Assembly (NCBI GenBank): GCA_023434465.1
Contig: JAEYSQ010000231.1
Coordinates: 1-7,579 of the forward strand
Direction of reading: 5' to 3'
Source of the DNA: Actinomycetes bacterium
GTDB taxonomy: Bacteria > Actinomycetota > Thermoleophilia > Solirubrobacterales > 70-9
DNA: 7,579 nucleotides
The position numbers and the translations under genes were made by a program. Of the stretch, positions 1-6,486 are shown piece after piece (the first letter of the stretch is position 1; each line of letters begins with the position of its first letter). The notes beneath the pieces are model-generated. The model saw only the letters and a program-made list of their open reading frames with translations, was not told the origin of the DNA and did no database searches.

Positions 1-104
1 CACCCCTTCGCCCCAAAACCCCCCAGCCCCCACGACCAGGCCCAAGCCGGGGGGCCGCCGCCGACTTCGACCTGGGGGATTTGCTCCCGGTCCTTTTCGG
101 GGGA
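1..104. other. Left-edge GC-rich region with no assignable gene
   Basis: This is the sequence downstream of the pore-forming-protein gene. It is dominated by runs of C (G on the minus strand). All three plus-strand frames are open into the window and end at or shortly after position 110, or run on antisense to the neighbouring gene, so frame openness says nothing here. A six-base inverted repeat (26-31 with 50-55, GCCCCC/GGGGGC, 18-base loop) is followed on the minus strand by a short T4 at 15-18. It could act as a weak terminator for the gene ending at 105, but the loop is long and the T-tract is short and distant. I see no convincing coding signal. Confidence 0.3.
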
Positions 105-2882
105 CTACTTGAGCTGAATAGCCCTGAGCGGAATTCGCTTCGCCTTGGCGATGCGCGCAATCACCACAGGGGGGGTGGACCGGGTGCCATCCGAGTCATA
201 GCTCAGCAGGTGGAACCGCTTCGAAAAGATGAACTGAGGTCGCTTTCCGCGGGCCTTCTGACCGTAGGTGACCCGACCGTGACGGGCCTTGCGAAGTCCC
301 CGGTTGAAGTCCCTGCGGCGGAGGACGATGCGATCGCCCTGCTTCACTCGCAGGTCCTTGATCAGATGGGCTGACCTGGCCCCGATCCGTTTGCGGCGGG
401 CCGTGACCGTACCGAGCGGACCGGTTCCGCGAATCTCGAAGAGATCCGCACCGGCGCCGCCGATCGCGAGGTCGAGCCCGAACGGCTGAAGCACGAGCTT
501 GTCGGAGCCGGCCTTGCCCCGAAGCAGGTCTGATCCTCTCCCGCCGGCCAGGGTGTCGCGGCCGGAGCCGCCGATGACCCAGTTGTCGCCTTCATTGCCA
601 CTCAGCTTCAGGCCCTTCTTGCCGACCGCCACGATCTTCTCGACATTGGCGGTGAGCCTCCCGTTGCCGTCCGTGCGGACCTTGTCGAAGCCTCCACCCG
701 GGAACTCGACCACGCCGCGGCTACGAGCCCCGTTCCTGAGCCGGTAGGTGTCGTCGCCGATCCCGCCGTAGAGGGTGACGCCGCCGCGGCCCTTCATGGT
801 CAGCTTGTCGTTGCCCTTCTGGCCGAAGAGTCCTCCGGTCGCGCCCTTCTGCGAGTAGAGCCTGTCGTTGCCCTTGCGGCCCTGCAGCCAGTTGTGACCC
901 TGATAGTCATGGAGCTGGTCGTCCCCCTCGCCACCCTTGATCACGTCATCACCACCTTCTCCATGGAGCTGATCAGGCCCGCGGGAACCTTCGACGATGT
1001 CCTCTCCGTTGCCGCCTCGAAGCAGGTCGGCAGCTGTGGTCCCGGCAAGTAAATCGTCACCCATCAGGCCCTGGTATTCACGCAGAGCTCCGTTCGGCGA
1101 TCGATTGTCACCTCCAGCCTGGATCAGGCTGCCATCCGGGTCACCCTTCACCGGTGCATCCCCGTCGATCTCGGCGCCGTTCACAATGGTGCCGTAGTCA
1201 TCAGCCGACGGTGGACCACCTACCGCACAAGGATCATCGTCACCGGCGTCCATCGCGTGGGGGTGGTCGCCGCCAGACTCATACGCGCAAACCTGGATGT
1301 CCGGCAGGTCCGGCGCGAACTTGCCTTTGGAATCGGTCGGACCTCCAGCGTTGGCCTTGTAAGAGGCGGTCCCATTGAAGGCAAATGCTGCCGGAAACCC
1401 GTCCGGGAATCCCGGGCAAACCGCACTCTTGGCGGGATCGGCCGAGAAGGCGGGGCCGGCCAACAGGAAGTATTTCTGGTCCGAGCTCAGATTCGGATCC
1501 TCCGGCGTCATGCCCTGTGAATACGCGTAGTTGGCGAGTCCCCGAATGCTGTTGCCGAGACCGGCTCCGAGATACCCGATACAAGTCTGACTCCTGGCCG
1601 CGCTCACACCGAGGGGCCTGGCTGCCGGGGTTTTGATCGGCTGGGCCAACCCGGCCTTGCCGGCGGTCAGATCCGCCGTGAAGTTTGTCGCGAGGGTCTG
1701 CTGTTGCTGCTTGACGACCATGCGGACCGTCTTCCCTTCGGGCACTTCGATCTTGGCCCCCTGGGTGACCTCCTTTTCGGTGTTCTTCCTGACCGAGTCG
1801 GTGCTGCCCCAGTCACCCTCGACTTCGACATCGAAGCCGACTTTGGTCTTGCCAAAGACCGGCATCTCCCATTCCCGCTCGAAAGAAAGCTTCCCTCCGA
1901 CCTTCCAGCCGCGATGGGTTTCGGTCTCGGTCTCTTCGCCCCGGAGGAACTTGTAGTCCCAGGACTGTTCGCCCTGGCCACCAGTCTTGTTGGTGAACGT
2001 CTGGCTGGCGACCCGCTGCCAGCCACCGACGATCTGGGCATCACCATCGGCCTTCACTTCCTTGATGTCCGTGGTGACGTTGTCGAGGTTCCAGTTACCG
2101 TTAGTCACCGAGTCGCACTGCTCGTACCCCCAGTACTGGAGCGGCCGGGTCGTCACGCAGGCGGTGCGGGCGGTATCGAAGAGGTTGTAGATCAGGTCGG
2201 CATTGCCGCCCAGCTTGTCCGGTCCGGCCTTGGCCCTCCCGGCTTTGGCGACGGACCCGCGGGGCAGGTGACTGAACTGCGAGTTGGTGGCGTTCTTGCA
2301 GACATCACCGGTCTTCACCCAGAGATCGAACGAGGAGCCGGTGCTCCTCTTGCCGGAGAGACAGAAGATGCCGCGATTCTTGTCACTCTGCGCACCGACG
2401 ATTCTGGGATTGACCGGCAGCCACCCTCGAGGAACGCCACGCATCTTGTACATCTTCTGCAGCTGCAGGAGATCCCACGAACCGTTGTCATCGATGTTGC
2501 CTGCCACGGAATCGGTGATCCCCACGTTGCCGTGGTAGGCGTCAGGGTAGGAGCCGTCCTGTCCGAAACTGATGTCGAGGTTTTGCCAGCTCGCCTGGGA
2601 GAGGCAGCTGCCTGAAGCTTTGGTTTCGGAGTGGATGAGTTTGCTCTGGCCGGCGGGAATCGCGGGTGCCGCGCTGCCCGCCAGGTCACCGATGTACCAG
2701 CAGTTGTTGTCGCCACCCAGGAGCTTCACCGGGAGGCTGCCCTCGTTGTGGACGTTGATGTAGAAGTCGGTGCCCGCCGAAGCCTGGCTACCGCCGATCA
2801 CACCCCACCCGAGGATCAACGCAACCACTGCGCATCCTCGAAAGATTCGGTCTATCCCAAAGAATTTGACTGATCGCCCCAC
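105..2882 (-). CDS. Secreted aerolysin-like beta-pore-forming protein with C-terminal RTX-like repeats
   Basis: This is a 925-residue protein starting at GTG 2882. That is the only ATG, GTG or TTG in frame between the sdhB stop and the signal peptide. A Sec signal peptide (basic MGRSVKFFGIDR, hydrophobic AVVALILGWGVIGG) probably ends at SQASA, residues 32-36. Residues 37 to about 208 form an unrecognised domain with four cysteines. Residues about 286-408 resemble the aerolysin/ETX-MTX2 pore module: a Thr/Glu-rich start (EETETETHRGWKVGGK), alternating strands with a central MPVFGKTKVGF turn, then a Ser/Thr stretch and the hallmark QGAKIEVPEGKTVRMVV. Residues 409-534 hold three more cysteines, and an Asp-rich linker follows. 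RTX-like nonapeptides occupy about 605-717 and 761-815, followed by a cap (HLIKDLRVKQGDRIVL, then LLSYDSDG) like the serralysin M10_C terminus. All ten mature cysteines lie before the RTX region, and none is in the pore module. Family members oligomerise and pierce membranes. Toxicity, target and calcium dependence are inferred. A non-toxic adhesin or structural role is possible. Confidence 0.8.
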   Translation of the reverse strand: MGRSVKFFGIDRIFRGCAVVALILGWGVIGGSQASAGTDFYINVHNEGSLPVKLLGGDNNCWYIGDLAGSAAPAIPAGQSKLIHSETKASGSCLSQASWQNLDISFGQDGSYPDAYHGNVGITDSVAGNIDDNGSWDLLQLQKMYKMRGVPRGWLPVNPRIVGAQSDKNRGIFCLSGKRSTGSSFDLWVKTGDVCKNATNSQFSHLPRGSVAKAGRAKAGPDKLGGNADLIYNLFDTARTACVTTRPLQYWGYEQCDSVTNGNWNLDNVTTDIKEVKADGDAQIVGGWQRVASQTFTNKTGGQGEQSWDYKFLRGEETETETHRGWKVGGKLSFEREWEMPVFGKTKVGFDVEVEGDWGSTDSVRKNTEKEVTQGAKIEVPEGKTVRMVVKQQQQTLATNFTADLTAGKAGLAQPIKTPAARPLGVSAARSQTCIGYLGAGLGNSIRGLANYAYSQGMTPEDPNLSSDQKYFLLAGPAFSADPAKSAVCPGFPDGFPAAFAFNGTASYKANAGGPTDSKGKFAPDLPDIQVCAYESGGDHPHAMDAGDDDPCAVGGPPSADDYGTIVNGAEIDGDAPVKGDPDGSLIQAGGDNRSPNGALREYQGLMGDDLLAGTTAADLLRGGNGEDIVEGSRGPDQLHGEGGDDVIKGGEGDDQLHDYQGHNWLQGRKGNDRLYSQKGATGGLFGQKGNDKLTMKGRGGVTLYGGIGDDTYRLRNGARSRGVVEFPGGGFDKVRTDGNGRLTANVEKIVAVGKKGLKLSGNEGDNWVIGGSGRDTLAGGRGSDLLRGKAGSDKLVLQPFGLDLAIGGAGADLFEIRGTGPLGTVTARRKRIGARSAHLIKDLRVKQGDRIVLRRRDFNRGLRKARHGRVTYGQKARGKRPQFIFSKRFHLLSYDSDGTRSTPPVVIARIAKAKRIPLRAIQLK
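438..602 (-). repeat. RTX-like nonapeptide repeats, block 2
   Basis: A second, shorter run of repeats encodes SGNEGDNWVIGG, SGRDTLAGG, RGSDLLRGK, KAGSDKLVL and GGAGADLFEI. It is separated from block 1 by about 43 residues without the repeat (VVEFPGGGFDKVRTDGNG onward). The ADLFEI end leads into a conserved-looking cap with the pattern seen at the end of serralysin-type (M10_C) RTX domains, so the C-terminus appears complete. Confidence 0.75.
732..1070 (-). repeat. RTX-like nonapeptide repeats, block 1
   Basis: This block encodes about eleven consecutive glycine/aspartate repeats of the GGxGxDxUx type, for example GLMGDDLLAG, GNGEDIVEG, EGGDDVIKG, GEGDDQLHD, RKGNDRLYS, QKGNDKLTM and GIGDDTYRL. 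The first half is close to consensus. The second half is degenerate, with Lys or Arg at positions usually held by Gly or Asp. Two copies share the DNA string gtcgttgccctt (near 813 and 865), which suggests internal duplication. In known RTX proteins such repeats fold into a calcium-bound beta-roll. Confidence 0.85.
2775..2882 (-). other. Sec signal peptide of the pore-forming-like protein
   Basis: Residues 1-36 show a charged n-region with Arg and Lys, a hydrophobic core (AVVALILGWGVIGG) and an Ala-X-Ala cleavage site (ASA before GTDFY). There is no lipobox cysteine at the cleavage point, so the product should be released and not lipid-anchored. The coding DNA here uses ATA, CGA, GGA, GCA and TTG codons that are less common in the neighbouring sdh genes. 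This may simply reflect relaxed structure near the start codon. Confidence 0.8.
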
Positions 2883-2888
2883 CGTACG

Positions 2889-2900
2889 CCCCCGATCCTT
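2889..2900 (-). promoter_or_regulatory. Candidate ribosome-binding region for the GTG start at 2882
   Basis: On the minus strand, AAGGA (2896-2900) lies 13 bases before the GTG and a GGGGG run (2889-2893) lies 6 bases before it. Neither is ideal: the first is a good sequence at long spacing, the second a poor sequence at good spacing. The start call therefore rests mainly on the signal peptide and on the lack of any other start codon after the sdhB stop. Confidence 0.4.
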
Positions 2901-2945
2901 TTTTGAAGTGGCCCCCTTCGACCCACTTACAGCACACCGTTCGGA

Positions 2946-2974
2946 AATATACCGTCCCGGGGAAACTTTGTGGA
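2946..2974 (-). promoter_or_regulatory. Putative promoter for the pore-forming-like gene
   Basis: On the minus strand a -10-like TATATT (2946-2951, five of six matches to TATAAT) sits 17 bases downstream of TCCACA (2969-2974, four of six matches to TTGACA). It lies in a local AT-rich island in GC-rich DNA, about 64 bases before the GTG start, and directly after the sdh terminator. This position fits independent transcription of the gene. It is a consensus match only. Confidence 0.4.
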
Positions 2975-2995
2975 AAAAACGCGCCCGACCGGGCG
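2974..2995 (-). terminator. Intrinsic terminator of the sdhCAB operon
   Basis: On the minus strand a CGCCC/GGGCG hairpin with a four-base GGTC loop (2982-2995) is followed after two bases by T6 (2974-2979). It begins 12 bases after the sdhB stop codon. The stem is short but fully GC, and the T-tract is clean for such GC-rich DNA. It separates the sdh operon from the next gene. Confidence 0.75.
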
Positions 2996-3007
2996 TTAAC
3001 CGGGCAC

Positions 3008-3790
3008 CTACTGGGTGGTCATCGCCTTGTCGGGCTTGGACTTGCGGGAGGTCTTGGCCTTGCGGTACTCGCGGTTGAGCATGCCGATCACGTCGATCGA
3101 GATTTCCTGGGGGCAGACCCGGGAGCACTCCCCGTAATTGGTGCAGCCGCCGAAGCCCTCGGCGTCCATCTGCTCGACCATGCCGATCGCGCGGGACTCC
3201 CGCTCGGGCTGGCCCTGCGGCAGGACGTTGAGGTGGGTGACCTTGGCCCCGGTGAAGAGCATCGCGGAACCGTTCGGGCAGGCCGCCACACAGGCTCCGC
3301 AGCCGATGCAGATCGCCGCGTCCATCGCCCTTTCCTGGATCTCCGGCGCGACCGGCATCGAGTTCGGTTCCGGCTGGGGACCGGTCGTGGTCGAGACGTA
3401 CCCGCCGGCCTGGATGATCCGGTCGAGGGCACCGCGATCGGTCGCGAGGTCACGGATCACCGGGAAGCTGTTCGACCGGAACGGTTCGACCTTGATCGTC
3501 TGGCCGTCGACGAAATCCCGCATGTAGGTCTGACACGAAGTGACCCGCTGAGGACCGTGGGGTGTGCCGTCGATGACCAGCGAGCAGGTGCCGCAGATGC
3601 CCTCGCGACAGTCCGAATCGAAAGCGATGGTGCGCTTTTTTTCGCCGCTGAGGCGTTCGTTGAGCTCGTCGAGCATCTCCAGAAACGACGCTTCGGGATC
3701 GATACCAGTGACCTTGAAGGTCTCGAAGCGGCCCTCGTCATTCTCGTCCGAGCCGTCGAACTGCCGCCAGATCTCAAGGGTGAAGTTCAC
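3008..3790 (-). CDS. sdhB: Succinate dehydrogenase/fumarate reductase iron-sulfur subunit
   Basis: This 260-residue subunit carries electrons from the FAD of SdhA to the quinone site in SdhC, on the cytoplasmic face of the membrane. An N-terminal plant-type ferredoxin domain holds the [2Fe-2S] ligands C61, C66, C69 (DCREGICGTC) and C86. The C-terminal domain has CIGCGACVAACP with C161, C164, C167 and C171, then C216, C222 and C226 (CTNYGECSRVCP). By homology C161/C164/C167/C226 bind [4Fe-4S], and C171/C216/C222 bind [3Fe-4S]. All ligands are present, so the protein looks functional. It starts with GTG and overlaps the sdhA stop by four bases (GTGA), which implies translational coupling. The C-terminal tail is Lys/Arg-rich. 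The length is ordinary for the family. Sequence alone cannot decide between succinate oxidation and fumarate reduction. Confidence 0.97.
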   Translation of the reverse strand: MNFTLEIWRQFDGSDENDEGRFETFKVTGIDPEASFLEMLDELNERLSGEKKRTIAFDSDCREGICGTCSLVIDGTPHGPQRVTSCQTYMRDFVDGQTIKVEPFRSNSFPVIRDLATDRGALDRIIQAGGYVSTTTGPQPEPNSMPVAPEIQERAMDAAICIGCGACVAACPNGSAMLFTGAKVTHLNVLPQGQPERESRAIGMVEQMDAEGFGGCTNYGECSRVCPQEISIDVIGMLNREYRKAKTSRKSKPDKAMTTQ

Positions 3791-5694
3791 TTGTAGCTCC
3801 TCGTCGCCAGCTTGATGTCCTCGAACTCGAGTGCTTCGTCATGGGCGATCGGATCATCGCCGCCGTACTCCCAGGCGGTGACCTTGGCGAAGTGGTCGTC
3901 GTCACGAAGCGCTTCGCCGTCCTCGGTCTGGTGCTCCTCGCGGAAGTGGCCGCCACAGGATTCCTCGCGGCGACGCGCATCCTGGATCATCAGCTCGCCG
4001 AGCTCGAAGAAATCAGAGACCCGGTTCGCGTACTCGAGCGACTGGTTGAACTCCTCGTCTCCGGGATCGACCCGCAGATCGTTCCAGAACCCGGACTTGA
4101 TCTTCCGGACCTCGGCCAGGGCCTCGTCGAGCCCTTCGGCGGTGCGGGACATGCCGCACTTGTCCAGCATCACGTGTCCCATCTCGCGATGGAAGGCCTG
4201 GGCCGACGTGCTGCCGCCGACATCCATCAGTTTCTGGATGTGCTCCCGGACGTCGTCCTCGACCTGGTCGAAGGCCGGGTCCGAGGTGCTGACCTCGTCA
4301 CGCCTCTCGGCGAGGTGGTTGGTGACCGTATGCGGGGCGATGAAGTAACCGTCGGCCAGGCACTGCATGAGTGCCGAGGCTCCCAGCCGGTTGGCGCCGT
4401 GATCGGAGAAGTTCGCTTCGCCGATCGCGAAGAGGCCGGGGATGGTGGTCTGAAGCTCGTAGTCGACCCAGAGGCCTCCCATCGCGTAATGCGGGGCCGG
4501 GTAGATCATCATCGGCGTTGCATACGGGTCGTCGCCGGTGATCCGCGTGTACATCTCGAAGAGGTTGCCGTACTTGCGCTCGATCGCTTCCTTGCCCTGG
4601 GCCGTGATCGCGTCGCGGAAGTCGAGGAAGACTCCCCGGCCGGTGCCACCGACCCCGAGACCGTCGTCGCAGACCACCTTTGCGGCGCGCGATGCGATGT
4701 CGCGCGGGGCGAGGTTGCCGAAAGCCGGGTAGCGTTCCTCCAGGTAGTAGTAGCGCTCAGCTTCGGGGATCTCGGCCGGAGGCCGGTCGTCGCCGGGTTT
4801 GCGGGGCACCCAGATCCGCCCGTCGTTTCTGAGCGACTCGCTCATCAGGGTCAGTTTGGACTGGTACTCGCCCGACTGGGGAATGCAGGTCGGATGGATC
4901 TGCGTGTAACAGGGATTGGCGAAGTAGGCGCCGCGTTTGTGGGCCCGCCAGGTCGCGGTCACGTTCGAGCCCATCGCGTTGGTCGAGAGGTAATAGACGT
5001 TGGTGTAGCCGCCGGAAGCGAGCACGACCGCGTCGGCCGCGTGGCGCTCGATTGCGCCGGTGACCAGGTTGCGGACGATCACCCCGCGCGCCTCCCCGTC
5101 GACGATTACGACGTCCTGCATCTCATGCCGGTTGAAGACCGTCACGTTGCCGGCCGCGACCTGATGTTCGAGCGCCGAGTAGGCGCCGAGCAGCAACTGC
5201 TGGCCGGTCTGGCCGCGGGTGTAGAAGGTGCGTTGGACCAGCACGCCACCGAAGGACCGGGTTGCGAGCGCGCCGCTGTACTCACGGTTGAACGGCACTC
5301 CCTGGGCGACCGCCTGGTCGATGATGTTCTCCGAGAGCTGGGCGAGCCGCATCACGTTCGCCTCGCGGGAGCGGAAGTCGCCGCCCTTGATCGTGTCGTA
5401 GAACAGCCGGTGAGCGCTGTCGCCCTCGTTGGCGTAATCCTTGGCCGCGTTGATGCCGCCCTGTGCGGCGATCGAGTGGGCGCGGCGTGGGGAATCCTGA
5501 AAACAGAAGCTCTTGACCTTGAAACCCTGGGCACCGAGGCTGGCTGCGCAGGAAGCACCGGCCAGGCCGGTGCCGATCACGATCACGTTCTTGCCGGCCC
5601 GGTTGCGGGGACCGACCAGCGTGTGGGCGTCGAGCCAGTTCTGCCACTTCTCGGCCAGGGGACCGGGTGGAGTCTTGGCATCCAGGATGGTCAT
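3787..5694 (-). CDS. sdhA: Succinate dehydrogenase/fumarate reductase flavoprotein subunit
   Basis: This 635-residue catalytic subunit interconverts succinate and fumarate using covalently bound FAD. The Rossmann motif GTGLAG (residues 41-46) follows VIVI. RAHSIAAQGGINAA carries the expected FAD-linked histidine, H73. The substrate-site residues typical of the family are present: H267 (QIHPT), R331 (LAPRDIASRA, expected proton-shuttle arginine), H402 (PAPHYAMGG) and R436 (DHGANRLGASAL). The C-terminal helical domain ends with the EESCGGHFREEH segment common in this family. Its relatives are the Bacillus subtilis-type SdhA proteins that pair with a single di-heme cytochrome b, and the neighbouring sdhC fits that. 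The ATG overlaps the sdhC stop (ATGA), and GGAG lies seven bases upstream inside sdhC. No damaged motif is seen. Confidence 0.97.
   Translation of the reverse strand: MTILDAKTPPGPLAEKWQNWLDAHTLVGPRNRAGKNVIVIGTGLAGASCAASLGAQGFKVKSFCFQDSPRRAHSIAAQGGINAAKDYANEGDSAHRLFYDTIKGGDFRSREANVMRLAQLSENIIDQAVAQGVPFNREYSGALATRSFGGVLVQRTFYTRGQTGQQLLLGAYSALEHQVAAGNVTVFNRHEMQDVVIVDGEARGVIVRNLVTGAIERHAADAVVLASGGYTNVYYLSTNAMGSNVTATWRAHKRGAYFANPCYTQIHPTCIPQSGEYQSKLTLMSESLRNDGRIWVPRKPGDDRPPAEIPEAERYYYLEERYPAFGNLAPRDIASRAAKVVCDDGLGVGGTGRGVFLDFRDAITAQGKEAIERKYGNLFEMYTRITGDDPYATPMMIYPAPHYAMGGLWVDYELQTTIPGLFAIGEANFSDHGANRLGASALMQCLADGYFIAPHTVTNHLAERRDEVSTSDPAFDQVEDDVREHIQKLMDVGGSTSAQAFHREMGHVMLDKCGMSRTAEGLDEALAEVRKIKSGFWNDLRVDPGDEEFNQSLEYANRVSDFFELGELMIQDARRREESCGGHFREEHQTEDGEALRDDDHFAKVTAWEYGGDDPIAHDEALEFEDIKLATRSYK
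3797..3802 (-). promoter_or_regulatory. Shine-Dalgarno site supporting the sdhB GTG start
   Basis: GAGGAG on the minus strand, inside the last codons of sdhA, lies six bases before the GTG at 3788-3790. This is ideal spacing and supports the non-ATG start. It also gives sdhB its own initiation signal within the sdhA 3' end. Confidence 0.75.
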
Positions 5695-6440
5695 CCGGCA
5701 GCTCCAGTCAAACTCGAGGCCGCTCCGCCCAGTGAGGTCAGGACTGCGGCCGTGCCCGGCGGGTCAAGTACTTCGGTAAAGAAGAGGACCGGAATCGCTC
5801 CGAATCCGACAACGAGAATCACTGCGAGCGCAGTCGATCCGTGCCGCAAGGCGGAATTGCGTTGCGGACTATCGAGCCCCATCGTCTGGAAGAAGCTCCA
5901 GATGCCGTGCCGGAGGTGCATCCCGACGAGGATCAGGGCCACCAGGTAGATCGCCAGGAAGTACCACTTCTGGAAGGCCCAGTAAAGGTTCGCGTAGACC
6001 GCGCCCTCTTCGACCGGGGTGACCTGGATCGAGAAGGTGGTGAACTGCATGACGTGGAAGACGATGAAGGCGACGAGCAACGTGCCTGTCGCCAGCATCG
6101 CGGTCGCTTCGAGGCTCCGGCCGAGACGCTTGGCCGGATACTGAAGCGGCCGGGCCTCCTTGTTGCGCTTGGTCAGCTGCACGATCCCGGTGACGTGAAT
6201 GACGATCGCTGCGAGCAGGACGGCGCGGACGATCCAGAGAACCGCTTCGTGCGGCACGAGCGGCTCACCGAATTCGCGCAGCCAGCGCGCGTACCAGTCG
6301 ACGCGAGCCTCCTCGGCACCCGGACCGAAGACCGAGTTGAGGTTGCCGACCATGTGCAGGATCAGGTACCCGACCAGGATCGCGCCGGTGACGGCGATCA
6401 GCTGTTTCTTGCCGATGGTTGAGCGCCAGTACGCGATCAT
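5691..6440 (-). CDS. sdhC: Succinate dehydrogenase cytochrome b558 membrane anchor
   Basis: This 249-residue integral membrane protein anchors SdhAB and passes electrons to quinone. Five hydrophobic helices are visible at about 13-33, 66-88, 112-134, 156-178 and 202-222. Four histidines fall in the first four helices: H29 (LILHMVGNL), H82 (IVIHVTG), H129 (IVFHVMQF) and H175 (GMHLRHGIW). These match the axial ligands of the two hemes b in Bacillus subtilis-type SdhC. One such subunit replaces the SdhC/SdhD pair of other bacteria, and no sdhD is present here. The quinone is probably menaquinone, as in related complexes, but this is inference. The start is ATG with AGGA eight bases upstream. The last 25 or so residues form an Ala/Gly/Ser-rich tail. 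It is the first gene of the operon. Confidence 0.93.
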   Translation of the reverse strand: MIAYWRSTIGKKQLIAVTGAILVGYLILHMVGNLNSVFGPGAEEARVDWYARWLREFGEPLVPHEAVLWIVRAVLLAAIVIHVTGIVQLTKRNKEARPLQYPAKRLGRSLEATAMLATGTLLVAFIVFHVMQFTTFSIQVTPVEEGAVYANLYWAFQKWYFLAIYLVALILVGMHLRHGIWSFFQTMGLDSPQRNSALRHGSTALAVILVVGFGAIPVLFFTEVLDPPGTAAVLTSLGGAASSLTGAAG

Positions 6441-6480
6441 CGGGGGTTTCCTGACGGGACAGACTTGCTCACGGGGGACG

Positions 6481-6486
6481 ATTCTA
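6481..6486 (-). promoter_or_regulatory. Possible -10 element of the sdhCAB operon
   Basis: TAGAAT on the minus strand (five of six matches to TATAAT) lies 40 bases before the sdhC ATG and would give a leader of about 33 bases. No good -35 hexamer is visible at the usual spacing, which is common in high-GC actinobacteria. The rest of the 6441-6562 gap holds a GCGCGATCGCGC palindrome (6550-6561) next to the upstream stop codon, and a small GGCTT/AAGCC hairpin. Neither has a T-tract. Confidence 0.3.

Noticed and set aside
1..117. Proline-rich plus-strand reading frame entering from the left edge and ending at 117
   Set aside because: All three frames are open through this short C-rich stretch, so no frame can be preferred. 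It would also overlap the 3' end of the neighbouring gene.
438..1070. DNA-level repeats considered as a CRISPR or tandem non-coding array
   Set aside because: The repeats follow a nine-residue protein periodicity within an open reading frame and vary at the DNA level, as expected for RTX-like coding repeats. No identical direct repeats with unique spacers are present.
1704..2615. A 303-codon open frame on the plus strand, antisense to the pore-forming-like gene
   Set aside because: It is the mirror frame of a gene with clear signal peptide and domain structure. Its product shows no motif, and no ribosome-binding site was evident.
2883..3128. Extending the pore-forming-like gene upstream to an ATG at 3128
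   Set aside because: The extra 82 residues would overlap sdhB on the same strand and run through its terminator, and they are Arg/Pro/Gln-rich without structure. The GTG at 2882 directly precedes a proper signal peptide.
2903..3796. A 297-codon plus-strand open frame antisense to sdhB
   Set aside because: It overlaps sdhB, whose cysteine ligands are all in place, and crosses the sdh terminator. The composition is typical of an antisense shadow.
3841..5949. A 702-codon open frame on the plus strand, antisense to sdhA and part of sdhC
   Set aside because: Long antisense open frames are expected opposite GC-rich genes with strong third-position bias. Its translation is low-complexity (Val/Leu/Asp/Arg/Gly-rich) with no recognisable domain, while sdhA and sdhC on the other strand are unmistakable.
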